This document shows, one piece after another, positions 37,336 through 45,841 of a stretch of DNA of 64,000 bases. The translations under genes were made by a program, and so were the position numbers. The stretch is from Paraburkholderia ribeironis (GTDB lineage: Bacteria > Pseudomonadota > Gammaproteobacteria > Burkholderiales > Burkholderiaceae). Under the pieces are notes generated by a model. It searched no databases. It was given only the letters and a program-made list of their open reading frames with translations, and was not told where the DNA came from. Numbering within the stretch: position 1 is the first letter of the stretch; each line of letters opens with the position of its first letter. The stretch is from assembly GCF_900019265.1 (NCBI RefSeq), contig NZ_CYGX02000005.1:186001-250000 (forward strand), written 5' to 3'.

Positions 37336-37413
37336 TGTATCGCAGTGTATCTGCGCGATCGGCTGATACATAACATTGCATAGCCAGCGTTCGCGGACAC
37401 AAGCCAGATACGT
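37336..37413 (+). promoter_or_regulatory. three-part regulatory module, copy 1 (DUF4148 gene)
   Basis: TGTATCGCAGTGTATC (37336-37351; two TGTATC half-sites, 10-bp period), TTGCAT at 37376 (+40 from the first base) and CCAGATACGT at 37404 (+68). The same elements at the same spacing occur at 41854 (plus) and, one base longer at the end, at 41762 (minus). A 10-bp direct repeat is typical of OmpR/PhoB-type response regulators. Confidence 0.7.
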
Positions 37414-37510
37414 CAGCGCGGTCTAATTCTTTCAAGCCAGATGAGCTGGCTCGCAGACTGAAACGCAAACAGGATTTGCGGAAATCACATTCTCTTTTGA
37501 GGTGGCAATC

Positions 37511-37825
37511 ATGAAACTCGTTCAATCGCTCGTCGTCGCTGCTGTTCTCGCTATCCCGGCTTTGTCGTTCGCACAGTCGAACCAGCCGCTGACTCGCGCC
37601 GAGGTCCGCGCGCAACTGGTCGAACTGCAAAACGCTGGCTACAACCCCGCCAGCGATCAGGCGCAATACCCAAAGAATATCGAAGCGGCGCAAGCACGCC
37701 TGAATGCGCGAAAGAGCCTGTCGGCGTCGTCATATGGCGCTTCGACTGCCGACACCTCGGCATGGGGATCGCACGACGCGCAAGCGGACGTGAGCGGCCT
37801 CGGTCCGATCTACGCGAAGCCGTGA
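37511..37825 (+). CDS. DUF4148 secreted protein, paralogue 1
   Basis: A 104-residue periplasmic or secreted protein: Sec signal MKLVQSLVVAAVLAIPALSFAQ, then the DUF4148 core LTRAEVRAQLVELQNAGYNP and QYPKNIEAAQARL. GAGGTGG precedes ATG 37511. It is paralogous to the gene at 42075 and shares its promoter module. The family is abundant in Burkholderiales and mostly uncharacterised. Confidence 0.88.
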   Translation: MKLVQSLVVAAVLAIPALSFAQSNQPLTRAEVRAQLVELQNAGYNPASDQAQYPKNIEAAQARLNARKSLSASSYGASTADTSAWGSHDAQADVSGLGPIYAKP

Positions 37826-37867
37826 GTCAGTGGTTGCGCCGTTCACGGTGCCGTGCGACTCTACCGA

Positions 37868-37897
37868 TGCGCACCGCGGCAGTGGCCGCGGTGCGCA
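37868..37897 (+). terminator. GC-rich hairpin after DUF4148 gene 1
   Basis: A 13-bp perfect stem (TGCGCACCGCGGC at 37868-37880 with 37885-37897) and a 4-nt loop lie 43 bp past the stop. A T-rich tract occurs only about 25 bp later, so termination may be imperfect. Confidence 0.6.
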
Positions 37898-37975
37898 ATG
37901 CAGGATGCGTATGAAAAGCCCTCTTTTTCTCTTATGCGAATGCCGTATAAATATCCATAGACAAGGAGAATAGCC

Positions 37976-39019
37976 ATGTCGGATCAGATCAATACGCGTC
38001 GTCGTCGTTTGCTGGGGACAGCCGTTGCGGGAATCAGTTTGCTGGATTTGGGATTGAGCGGACTCGCGCACGCGCAGTCCGGCGAAACGGCAGGCAATAC
38101 GAAGACGGCAACGCGCGTTGCATCGTTCGAGAACATTCGCCAGGTCAATGCGGGAACACTTAGTATCAGTTATGCGGAAGCGGGCCCGCGCAATGGGCCG
38201 GTGGTGATTTTGCTGCACGGCTGGCCGTACGACATTTACAGCTTCGCTGAGGTTACGCCGTTGCTGGTCGCGGCCGGTTACCGGGTGATCGTACCGTACC
38301 TGCGCGGCTATGGTCCGACGCGCTTCCTGTCCGCGGATACGCCTCGCAATGGTCAGCAGGCGGTCGTCGCGGTGGACATCATCGCGCTGATGGACGCGCT
38401 GAAAATTGACAAGGCGGTGCTTGGCGGGTTCGACTGGGGCGCACGCACGGTGAATATCATTGCAGCGCTATGGCCCGAGCGATGCAAGGCGATGGTGTCG
38501 GTGAGCGGCTATCTGATCGGCAGTCAGGAAGCGAACCGCGCGCCGCTGCCGCCGAAAGCGGAACTGACGTGGTGGTATCAGTTCTATTTCGCTACCGAGC
38601 GCGGCTATGCGGGCTACGATGCGAACCGCCACGACTTCAACAAGCTGATCTGGCACACCGCCTCGCCGAAATGGAATTTCGACGACGCGACTTACGAGCG
38701 CACAGCGGAGTCGTTCAGGAATCCGGATCACGTCGCGGTGGTGATTCACAACTATCGGTGGCGTTTGGGTCTGGCCAACGGCGAGCCCCAATATGACGAG
38801 ATCGAAAAGCGTCTCGCGATGGCGCCGACGATTTCGGTGCCGACCATCACAATGGAAGGCGATGCAAACGGCGCGGCGCATCCCGATCCGGCAGCGTATG
38901 CGAAGAAGTTTACGGGCAGGTATCAGCACCGGGACATCGGCGGCGGCATCGGGCACAACCTGCCGCAGGAAGCGCCGAAGGCATTTGCCGAAGCGGTGAT
39001 CGATGTCGTACGCCTGTAA
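37976..39019 (+). CDS. alpha/beta hydrolase, epoxide-hydrolase-like, Tat-exported
   Basis: A 347-residue hydrolase. A twin-arginine signal (TRRRRLLG at 7-14, hydrophobic stretch, AHAQ) predicts export folded. The oxyanion motif HGWP (81-84), nucleophile D153 in GGFDWGA and H327 in GIGHNLP match epoxide hydrolases and haloalkane dehalogenases, where Asp replaces Ser. AAGGAGAATAGCC precedes ATG 37976. The substrate is unknown. Confidence 0.87.
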   Translation: MSDQINTRRRRLLGTAVAGISLLDLGLSGLAHAQSGETAGNTKTATRVASFENIRQVNAGTLSISYAEAGPRNGPVVILLHGWPYDIYSFAEVTPLLVAAGYRVIVPYLRGYGPTRFLSADTPRNGQQAVVAVDIIALMDALKIDKAVLGGFDWGARTVNIIAALWPERCKAMVSVSGYLIGSQEANRAPLPPKAELTWWYQFYFATERGYAGYDANRHDFNKLIWHTASPKWNFDDATYERTAESFRNPDHVAVVIHNYRWRLGLANGEPQYDEIEKRLAMAPTISVPTITMEGDANGAAHPDPAAYAKKFTGRYQHRDIGGGIGHNLPQEAPKAFAEAVIDVVRL

Positions 39020-39168
39020 TCTGTCGTCTTGACGAAAATCCCTGCACACTCACTTCTCGAGGAGACTATTCGCTAGAAACCGGCGCATCGTAACCGAGGG
39101 AACCGTTATGCTAGCCTTACCGACGCAAGCCGGCGTTCGTTGATTCAATGCCAGGGAGGCTGGTTCAA

Positions 39169-39555
39169 ATGGACAGGGTTGCTCTTGCATGCGTGGTAGT
39201 TCTAGGGCTGCTACTTTTCGGCCTCGGATTGTCCGTCTCGGCAATGCGTTTTCGCGAGGGTGCCGTCTCAGGCTGCGAGCCGGACCCCGCGAACCGGTTA
39301 CACAAGTTCATCCGGGCTCATGCCAACACGGCCGAATACGCGCCGTTCCTTGCGTTGCTGTTTCTCTATCTTGGTGCACGATCGCCTTCGGCAGCAACAG
39401 TCTCGCTGATCGTCGCCGCAACCGTGTGCCGCTGTTTGCTCGTCATCGGGCTGATCGCATGGCCAACGATGGCCAAACCGAACCCTTTCCGGTTTGTCGG
39501 TGGACTCGGGACTTACGTGACCGGCTTGGCGCTATGCGCGACGCTGCTGCGTTGA
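39169..39555 (+). CDS. MAPEG-family membrane protein
   Basis: A 128-residue protein with four hydrophobic helices. The MAPEG pattern is visible in NRLHKFIRAHANTAEYAPFL (helix 2 region with conserved Arg/His/Asn/Glu) and PFRFVGGLGTYVTGLAL. Members include glutathione-dependent detoxifying enzymes. ATG 39169 is used; GGGAGG is about 11 bp upstream. Confidence 0.83.
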   Translation: MDRVALACVVVLGLLLFGLGLSVSAMRFREGAVSGCEPDPANRLHKFIRAHANTAEYAPFLALLFLYLGARSPSAATVSLIVAATVCRCLLVIGLIAWPTMAKPNPFRFVGGLGTYVTGLALCATLLR

Positions 39556-39695
39556 GATGCGACGCACAGACGGGATCTCGTGGGCTGCGCGATGCCGGCC
39601 ATATCAATACCGAGCATCTGCGCGAACGCACCGGGCAATTTGTCTGCGAGCGTTCGTAGTCTAGGCAGGCGCGGCATACCTATGCGCACCGCAAT

Positions 39696-40226
39696 TCATT
39701 CACCCGACGTGGACGGAATGAGCGCCGCCTGACCCCGATGCACGCCGGCGTCATCGTGCAATTGCCAGACCACCACGTTGTCGATCCAGAAGCGCCTGCC
39801 CGATCGGGTTACCCGCATGCCGCGGTATGCAGCGACATACCCGTCACGCTCCACCTGTTCCAGGAAGGTTTGACGCTCATTGCGATCGGGCGCTTCGGCG
39901 GACAATCTCGACGGCAGCGCTGTCAGTTCGTCCCAGTCGTATTCGAACAATTTCTGCGCCATCAGGTTGCCGTACACAAAGACCGGGTCCGCCGCCGTGT
40001 TGTGCGCGAGCAGACCGAATGGCGCGCTTTCGTAAAGCCAGCGTGGCGCGTCTTCAATCGGCACGTGCTCGGGTACGAGCGGCTTGCCGAGCAGACGTGA
40101 ATAGCTGTTCGACAGTAGCCTGAAAAAATCCGGATCGGTGCGCAAGGTCGTTTCGGTCTTTCGATATGTTGCATCCACCTGCGTTTTCTCCTCAAGCGTT
40201 GGGAATACCGAGTGTCGCTTATGCAC
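39696..40226 (-). CDS. MEKHLA-domain protein
   Basis: A 176-residue cytosolic protein with the PAS-like MEKHLA fold: FFRLLSNSYSRLLGKPLVPE, WLYESAPFGLLAHNTAADPV, FVYGNLMAQKLFEYDWDELT and SGRRFWIDNVVVWQL. Likely a small-molecule or redox sensor. The start may instead be GTG at V17 (40178). It is downstream of the CcdA/TlpA pair but separated by a large hairpin. Confidence 0.8.
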   Translation of the reverse strand: MHKRHSVFPTLEEKTQVDATYRKTETTLRTDPDFFRLLSNSYSRLLGKPLVPEHVPIEDAPRWLYESAPFGLLAHNTAADPVFVYGNLMAQKLFEYDWDELTALPSRLSAEAPDRNERQTFLEQVERDGYVAAYRGMRVTRSGRRFWIDNVVVWQLHDDAGVHRGQAALIPSTSGE

Positions 40227-40313
40227 ACGACAATGTCACGGTGTCGATGGTCTGCATCTTTCAGATGCTCAACCAGATCCATGTGAAGCGCGCGGGTGAG
40301 GCCATACAGCAAG

Positions 40314-40350
40314 ACGGGCCGTGACGATGTCGTGCATCGCCACGGCCCGT
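40314..40350 (-). terminator. large hairpin after the CcdA/TlpA operon
   Basis: ACGGGCCGTG (40314-40323) pairs with 40341-40350; the inner GATG/CATC pair continues the stem after one mismatch. It lies 25 bp beyond the TlpA stop in the minus direction. No strong T-run follows. Confidence 0.5.
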
Positions 40351-40375
40351 TCGGACGTTCCGCAGTAAGCCAGCA

Positions 40376-40909
40376 TCAATCCTTTTGCGCGAGCAGGGCT
40401 TGAATCTTCGCTTCCGTCTGCGCGTAGTCGCCTTCGCCGAAGTGCGTATAGACAATCTGTCCTTTCTTGTCGATCAGATAGAACGCCGGCCAGTACTGGT
40501 TGTTATAGGCACTCCACGTCGCGTATTGATTGTCCTGCGCCACCGGATAACTGATACCGAAGCGCTTGATCGCGGTCTTGACGTTGTCGGTATTGCGCTC
40601 GAACGGATACTCCGGTGTGTGCACGCCAATCACCGTGAGTCCTTGATCCTTGTATTTCTGGTTCCAGGCTTTCACGTACGGCAGCGTGTTCACGCAATTG
40701 ATACAGGTATAAGTCCAGAAATCGACCAGTACCACTTTGCCGCGCAATTGTTGTAGCGTGATCGGCTCGCTATTGAGCCACTTCGTAATACCGGTGAATT
40801 CCGGCGCGGGCGGCCCGTTTTTCAGCGGCGCCGCAATTGCGGTGGCGGCGGTCGCCGTCGTGGCGGCGAATGTGGCGACAATAGCGAGAGTCTTGAGTTG
40901 GGAGAGCAT
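40376..40909 (-). CDS. TlpA/DipZ-type thioredoxin-fold protein
   Basis: A 177-residue periplasmic thiol oxidoreductase: signal peptide ending AIAA before PLKNG, then the thioredoxin fold with redox motif CINC at 69-72 (YTCINCVNTLPY), the hallmark of the DipZ C-terminal group. It starts one base after the CcdA-like stop (TGA-C-ATG), so the two are translationally coupled. Likely receives electrons from that membrane partner. Confidence 0.9.
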   Translation of the reverse strand: MLSQLKTLAIVATFAATTATAATAIAAPLKNGPPAPEFTGITKWLNSEPITLQQLRGKVVLVDFWTYTCINCVNTLPYVKAWNQKYKDQGLTVIGVHTPEYPFERNTDNVKTAIKRFGISYPVAQDNQYATWSAYNNQYWPAFYLIDKKGQIVYTHFGEGDYAQTEAKIQALLAQKD

Positions 40910-40910
40910 G

Positions 40911-41639
40911 TCAGAGTCCTTTCAGAGCGGGAAAAAGGGCGGCGATCCTGGCGTAGACCAGAACGTCGTATTGCAGATAGATGGCGAGTGCGGTCAGCAT
41001 CACCAGTACGCCAAACACCTGTTGCAGAAGATGGGCATGACGTGCCACGACGCGCACGCGTTGCGTCACGTAATGCCCGCCGTAGATGATCGCGAGCATC
41101 GGAATAGCGGCGCCGATCGCGTACAAGGTAAGCAGCAGCGCCGACCATCCGAGGTCTTGCGCCTTGACCACCAGCACGAGGATCGAAGCCAGCACGGGCC
41201 CGGCACACGGTGTCCAGACGGCGCCCAGCGACATGCCGAGCACGAAGCCGCCGGCATTGCCGCTGCCCGGCTGCACGCCCCGCTGTACGCCCGGTGTAAT
41301 GGCCGCGCCGATGCGCGCCAGCGGTTCCTGTAGTTGCGCGACCAGCCAGTCATACGGGCGTGGCCACAAACGCAACAGGCCGGATAGCGCGAGCAGCGCG
41401 ATGCCTGTATTGCGCAGTACCTGTTGTGCGACGTGCACTGTGCTGGATACCGCGCCCAACAGCATCGCGAAAGTCGCGAAAGTCAGAATGAAGCCGGCGA
41501 CAATGAACAACGGTCGCGAGCGGCCAGGCCGTTCGACCGACGTGCCGAGCAGAATCGGCATGACCGGCAGAATGCACGGCGACGCAATGGTGAGAAGCCC
41601 GGCCAGCAAGGCGAGTGGTGTTTCAAAGGTGCTGTGCAT
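40911..41639 (-). CDS. CcdA/DsbD-like thiol electron-transfer membrane protein
   Basis: A 242-residue, six-TM protein: SPCILPVMPILLG (helix 1, with the active-site Cys) and GAVWTPCAGPVLASILVLV (helix 4) contain the paired cysteines that carry electrons across the membrane. ATG 41639 is the start; longer in-frame readings run through the promoter module. It works with the coupled TlpA-like protein. Confidence 0.9.
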   Translation of the reverse strand: MHSTFETPLALLAGLLTIASPCILPVMPILLGTSVERPGRSRPLFIVAGFILTFATFAMLLGAVSSTVHVAQQVLRNTGIALLALSGLLRLWPRPYDWLVAQLQEPLARIGAAITPGVQRGVQPGSGNAGGFVLGMSLGAVWTPCAGPVLASILVLVVKAQDLGWSALLLTLYAIGAAIPMLAIIYGGHYVTQRVRVVARHAHLLQQVFGVLVMLTALAIYLQYDVLVYARIAALFPALKGL

Positions 41640-41683
41640 GATGGACGTTCCGTTGACTGGTATGGCTGTATTGGAACGTCCGC

Positions 41684-41762
41684 ACGTATCTGGCTTATGT
41701 CGGCAGTGGCGTGCGGATGCAATGTTTTGTGTACACGCAGCGTCCAGATACATTGCGACACA
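41684..41762 (-). promoter_or_regulatory. three-part regulatory module, copy 2 (CcdA/TlpA operon)
   Basis: On the minus strand: TGTGTC and TGTATC half-sites (41762 down to 41747, 10-bp period), TTGCAT starting at 41722 (+40) and CCAGATACGT starting at 41693 (+69). Same arrangement as at 37336 and 41854. Confidence 0.7.
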
Positions 41763-41853
41763 ATCGGCCGCGCAAGGCACGCTGTGAAAGCTGGCACTCA
41801 TTGCGCGTCGCCCGCCAAACAGCCGCTGCGAATTTGTTCGGAGCGGCTTTTTT

Positions 41854-41931
41854 TGTATCGCAATGTATCGACGTCGTACCCAGACAAACAAGCTTGCAAT
41901 AACGGGCCTCACGAAAACATTCCAGATACGT
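41854..41931 (+). promoter_or_regulatory. three-part regulatory module, copy 3 (DUF4148 gene 2)
   Basis: TGTATCGCAATGTATC (41854-41869), TTGCAA at 41894 (+40) and CCAGATACGT at 41922 (+68), identical in spacing to copy 1. It is back-to-back with copy 2 in the 435-bp divergent region, which holds nothing else I can identify. Confidence 0.7.
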
Positions 41932-42074
41932 CGGCGAGTTCAAATAGCTTCACGCAAGGTTGATTCACAACAGTGCGTTTGAATCAGGTGGACACGACGG
42001 GTTACTTGCTTTCACTGTCTCGTGCTTCACCTTAGCCCTTGACCTTTGAATGCTTTGCTATCTGGAGAAAACTC

Positions 42075-42410
42075 ATGAAACTCGTTCAATCACTGATCGT
42101 TGCCGCGCTTGTTTCGGTTCCCGTCGTTTCGTTCGCGCAGTCTCAAACTGCGCTGAGTCGCGCCGACGTGCGCGCGGAACTGGTGCAGTTGCAGAGGGCT
42201 GGTTACAACCCATCGAGCGACAACACGCAGTACCCGCAGAACATCCAGGCCGCCGAGGCGCGCATCCATGCCGATAACGGCTCGGCTGCCGCGGCATATG
42301 GCGGAGTTGCGAAACACAGCTCGGCCTCGGGGTCGCGCTCGCCGATGAATCACGCATCGACGAGCGGCACGGAGGTGATCGGCCTCGGCTCGATCTATGC
42401 GCACTCGTAA
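42075..42410 (+). CDS. DUF4148 secreted protein, paralogue 2
   Basis: A 111-residue exported protein: signal MKLVQSLIVAALVSVPVVSF then LSRADVRAELVQLQRAGYNP and QYPQNIQAAEARIHA, close to the product at 37511. GGAGAAAACTC precedes ATG 42075. Its promoter region carries the same three-part module as its paralogue and the divergent CcdA/TlpA operon, suggesting joint induction. Confidence 0.88.
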   Translation: MKLVQSLIVAALVSVPVVSFAQSQTALSRADVRAELVQLQRAGYNPSSDNTQYPQNIQAAEARIHADNGSAAAAYGGVAKHSSASGSRSPMNHASTSGTEVIGLGSIYAHS

Positions 42411-42433
42411 TCGGAGTAACGCACTGGCCGTCC

Positions 42434-42631
42434 GTGTGCTTTCACGCGGACGGTCGGCCCATCCAATGTCGTTTCAATCCTGTCGAGCTGATCGATCCGC
42501 ATTTGCAGCAGTCGATGGCTCAAACCATCGATGCGAAGGTGACGCGGGTCAATGCGAGCCACGTGGCGATGATCAGTCAGCCTCGGGCCGTCGCCGATGC
42601 GATCATTGTGGCGGCACGGGCTGCACGGTAA
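42434..42631 (+). pseudogene. C-terminal remnant of an alpha/beta hydrolase
   Basis: The frame reads ... NPVELIDPHLQQSMAQTID ... SHVAMISQPRAVADAIIVAA, the typical end of RsbQ/PcaD-like alpha/beta hydrolases with the catalytic His (SHVAM). Everything upstream of about 50 residues from the C-terminus, including the nucleophile elbow, is missing, so it is non-functional. Confidence 0.6.
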
Positions 42632-42671
42632 AGCGCCGCATCACTCGCTGAACCCGGCGCGTCCTGCCGTA

Positions 42672-43043
42672 TCAGCCGGGTTTTGTCGGCGGGCGAATCG
42701 CACTCTGTACAGCGACATTGCGATACACGTCGCGGCAAAATTGCATGCCGCTCTCGCGCGTACCGTTGACAGCGGCTGCGATCTGCACCGTTCCTTCCAC
42801 ACGTCTTGGCTCCATCGGATTGACGAGCGCGGCGTCGATGGCAAACGGATCGGCCGCCGCCGCGCGCATGATGCCGATGCCTGTGATCGTCACCGCGAGG
42901 CAGGGATCGGGTAGTTGCGGGCCATGGCTGGCGGCAACGTTGAAGTTGACATTGAGCGTCCAGAAACCCTCGTGAATATTCTGATCAATGATGATGGCCT
43001 TCACCACATCCCGATGCGACAGTGTGTACTCGTTGTTTGCCAT
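42672..43043 (-). CDS. conserved hypothetical protein, 123 aa
   Basis: ATG 43043 follows GGAGGG. The product (MANNEYTLSHRDVVKAIIID, FWTLNVNFNVAASHGPQL, DPCLAVTITGIGIMRA) is a soluble beta-rich protein without signal peptide or cofactor motif. It resembles uncharacterised Burkholderia proteins; no function assigned. Confidence 0.72.
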   Translation of the reverse strand: MANNEYTLSHRDVVKAIIIDQNIHEGFWTLNVNFNVAASHGPQLPDPCLAVTITGIGIMRAAAADPFAIDAALVNPMEPRRVEGTVQIAAAVNGTRESGMQFCRDVYRNVAVQSAIRPPTKPG

Positions 43044-43298
43044 CGGTCCCTCCTTGCGCGTACGCGGTGAGTGCGCACGTGTGCAGATATGGCAAATTTG
43101 CAGACTGCTGCAATTAGTTTTACCTGCTATTTTCGGCAGTGCAAGCGGAAAAGGCGCGTACGCCAATGGGTCGAGGCGGACCGTTCGCCCACGCGCGAAA
43201 GGCGACGCCCAACAATGAGCGCCGCCTTTCCCACAGCCGCGCTCGAGTGCGTGTGGCGCCCGGACGGCTGTCAGGTGTACCGCGTATGCGGCGTCGGG

Positions 43299-43373
43299 TT
43301 AGTGAAAAATGAGGTACAGGATAATCAGCACGATCAATGGAACGCCAAGCAACCAACCGAGAAGGTAAGGCAT
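43299..43373 (-). CDS. 24-residue single-TM membrane microprotein
   Basis: A minus-strand ATG (43371-43373) with an excellent Shine-Dalgarno (AAAAGGAG) opens a 24-codon frame, MPYLLGWLLGVPLIVLIILY plus LIFH, ending in TAA: one hydrophobic helix and almost nothing else. The strong ribosome-binding site and clean hydrophobic composition support translation. It is too short for most gene finders. Confidence 0.65.
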   Translation of the reverse strand: MPYLLGWLLGVPLIVLIILYLIFH

Positions 43374-43530
43374 GGTGATCTCCTTTTATACGAGTTCGAA
43401 TGCGATGGTGGTCGAGCATGCTGCGTGCCCGACGAGATCACAGCGCCGTTGCCCTTAGCTCAAGGCTGATTCCCGGCAACACGATGGCGGACTAAACCGC
43501 CTTGACGTCACGCATCGCGTCGCGCTTTTC

Positions 43531-43560
43531 GCGGTTAATTGCGGTTAATCGTGGTTAATC
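43531..43560 (+). repeat. three 10-bp tandem repeats (GCGGTTAATY)
   Basis: GCGGTTAATT, GCGGTTAATC and GTGGTTAATC follow one another exactly, just downstream of the DHA2 pump gene. One-turn spacing could suit a protein-binding array, but no flanking promoter is evident. Confidence 0.7.
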
Positions 43561-43602
43561 CAGACCGCAATGAAGAACTTGCGACCCGCGGTGGCAGGGC
43601 GC

Positions 43603-45249
43603 CTACAGCGCGCCGCGCCGCGGCGGGAGCGGCTCGGCCGGCGCCGGTTCGTCCACCGGGGCCTCGGTGTCCGGATAGGTGATCCGCACGGGCGGCACGA
43701 ACCACGCGAGGCACAGCCCGACCAGCGCGGCGGCGCCCGCGACCAGGATGCCGATGTGGATCGACTGCACGAGGGCTTCGCGTGCGGAATTCATCATGGC
43801 GTCGCCGGCATGGCCCGCGCTCACCAGCCGGTTGATCAGCGCGGCCTGTTCTGCGCGGTCCACCAGCAGTGCGGGACTGGCGAAGGATTTGAACCACTGC
43901 GTCGCCTGATACGAATCGAGCGAACGATGCACGCCGCGCGAGTAGAGATGGCCGAGCAGCGCGCCGGTCATCGCGGTGCCGAGCATGCCGCCGAACGTGC
44001 GCAGCGATTGGAGCAGCGCGGTGGCCGCGCCGACGTGATCGCGTGCGACGATCTGCTGCGAACAGACCGTCAGACTGGTGGCGACCAGGCCGAGCCCGAG
44101 TCCGCTCATCGCCATGCAAGACATCCACACCAGATGCGGCTCCGTACCCCGCAGCACGACCACGCTGAGACACGCGAGAGCGGACAGCGCGAAGCCGACA
44201 TACATGATGCCGTTCGCGCGCCGGATGCGCGTGACGATACGATTGTTGAGCACGCTGCCGACGGTCGTGCCGAGCAGCAGCGGCGTGATCAGCATGCCCG
44301 AGTCGTGCGCGGACATCGCGTAGCCGCCCTGGAACAGCAGTGGCACGTAGAACACCAGCGAGAACAGCGCGAAGCCGCCGAGCAGCGACATCGCGAAGAG
44401 CGCGGCGAGCTTGCGGTCCAGCAGCATGTCGACCGGTACGATCGGATCGCCGACGCGCGCCTCCCATAGCCACAGTATCAATGCGCAAGTGAGCACCACC
44501 AGCGCGAGCGCAATGGTGGCCGGATCGACGCCGCGCCTTGGGAGCAATTCGATCAGGACCTGCACCGTGCCGAATGTGAATGCGAGCACGGCCGCGCCGA
44601 GCCAGTCGAGCCGCACCGGTCCCTTGCGCCGCAGGTGACGCAGCGGCGGCAGAAAGCGCAGCACGAACAGCAGGGAAGCGATGCCGACCGGCAGGTTGAC
44701 GAAAAATACCAGCCGCCAGCCGCCGTACTGCGTCAGCAGACCGCCGAGCGTCGGTCCAAACATATTGGCGATACCGAACGTGGCTGTGATGAACACCAGC
44801 CAGCGCAAGCGCAGTTTCGGATTGGGGAACAGGTCGGCGACGGTGGCGAACACCGTGCCGATCAGAATGCCGCCGCCGATCCCTTGCAGGCCGCGTGAAA
44901 TCACCAGTGTCAGCATGTTGCTGGCGAGTCCGCACAGCAGCGACGCGCCGGTAAACAACAGGATCGCCGCGATCAGGAACGGCTTGCGGCCGAACAGATC
45001 GCCGAGCCGCCCGAAGATCGGAATCGTGATTACCGAGGCGAGCATGTACGACGTCGCGACCCACGCGTACAGATCGAAGCCCCTCAGCTCGGCCACGATA
45101 CGCGGCAACGCCGTGCCGACGATAGTCTGATCCAGCGCCACCAGCATCGCGGCGCACGCGATGCCGAGCATGGCCAGCAGCGATTCGCGAAACGGCAGCA
45201 GTTGTCCGCCGGGTCGGCCCGAACGCGGCGTGACGACACCGGCGCTCAT
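43603..45249 (-). CDS. DHA2-family multidrug efflux MFS transporter (EmrB type)
   Basis: A 548-residue, 14-TM proton antiporter: VALDQTIVGTALPRI (motif D1), GRLGDLFGRKPFL (motif A), RGLQGIGGGILIGTV (motif B) and FGPTLGGLLTQYGGWRLVFF (motif C). It has a short cytosolic Pro-rich C-terminus. It lies 15 bp downstream of nothing on its own strand; the DUF3303 gene starts further upstream in the same direction (stop 45257), so the two are probably co-transcribed. No EmrA partner is adjacent. Confidence 0.9.
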   Translation of the reverse strand: MSAGVVTPRSGRPGGQLLPFRESLLAMLGIACAAMLVALDQTIVGTALPRIVAELRGFDLYAWVATSYMLASVITIPIFGRLGDLFGRKPFLIAAILLFTGASLLCGLASNMLTLVISRGLQGIGGGILIGTVFATVADLFPNPKLRLRWLVFITATFGIANMFGPTLGGLLTQYGGWRLVFFVNLPVGIASLLFVLRFLPPLRHLRRKGPVRLDWLGAAVLAFTFGTVQVLIELLPRRGVDPATIALALVVLTCALILWLWEARVGDPIVPVDMLLDRKLAALFAMSLLGGFALFSLVFYVPLLFQGGYAMSAHDSGMLITPLLLGTTVGSVLNNRIVTRIRRANGIMYVGFALSALACLSVVVLRGTEPHLVWMSCMAMSGLGLGLVATSLTVCSQQIVARDHVGAATALLQSLRTFGGMLGTAMTGALLGHLYSRGVHRSLDSYQATQWFKSFASPALLVDRAEQAALINRLVSAGHAGDAMMNSAREALVQSIHIGILVAGAAALVGLCLAWFVPPVRITYPDTEAPVDEPAPAEPLPPRRGAL

Positions 45250-45256
45250 GACAGTC

Positions 45257-45541
45257 TCACTGGCGCGACGCCTGATGTTTGCCGAGCGCTGCGCCCAGCT
45301 GTTCGTCAGTCATCGCCGGGAAAATGCTCACCGTTAGCAGGTCGCCCCATTGCAGCGCCATTGCCGCGATGCTGTCCGTGTCGTCGGTCTCGACGATGGC
45401 CACTCCATGCAAGCCGCCGATCGCGTGCCAGCGGCCCAGCAGTTTGACACCCTCCGGCGTCTGGCCGCCCGTTTTCATGAAGCGTTCGATGACGGCATTC
45501 TCGGCGGTCGGCAGACCGGTCCATTGCACGATAAATTTCAT
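45257..45541 (-). CDS. DUF3303 domain protein
   Basis: A 94-residue cytosolic protein: MKFIVQWTGLPTAENAVIER, GRWHAIGGLHGVAIVETDD and ALQWGDLLTVSIFPAMTDEQ match DUF3303 (ferredoxin-like fold). ATG 45541 is preferred over longer in-frame starts. It ends 8 bp before the DHA2 pump start. Confidence 0.83.
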   Translation of the reverse strand: MKFIVQWTGLPTAENAVIERFMKTGGQTPEGVKLLGRWHAIGGLHGVAIVETDDTDSIAAMALQWGDLLTVSIFPAMTDEQLGAALGKHQASRQ

Positions 45542-45841
45542 TGCGCGTCTCCAATCGGATTCGACGACACCGGCTCGTGGCGCGCCGCGATCGTCGTTCG
45601 TCGTGCGCGGCGCGTCGAATTGCGCGCCGTGCACACGGCCGCGCCATCGAGTCGTCCGGATGACGTGTGCCATCGGCGGACGGCTGGCAAAAAACCACGT
45701 GGCGCCTTAAGCATCATAGGTGAGCGCGAGGTGGCCGGCGTCGCCGCGTGCGCAAATTCACCGGGTTAATCGAACCGGCACCCGCTGCCGTATAAACGTC
45801 CCAGGGGTGCCGCGTTTCCAATTGCGAACTGCTCGCGCGTT
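45542..45841. other. intergenic region, no feature recognised
   Basis: About 300 bp between the DUF3303 gene and the broken peptide gene. Frames crossing it lack starts with ribosome-binding sites or coding character. It presumably holds the DUF3303 promoter. Confidence 0.4.

Noticed and set aside
43535..45157. 540-codon minus-strand frame overlapping the DHA2 pump gene
   Set aside because: Out-of-frame reading of the same strand, almost all Arg/Ala/Gly; the 43603-45249 frame has transporter motifs.
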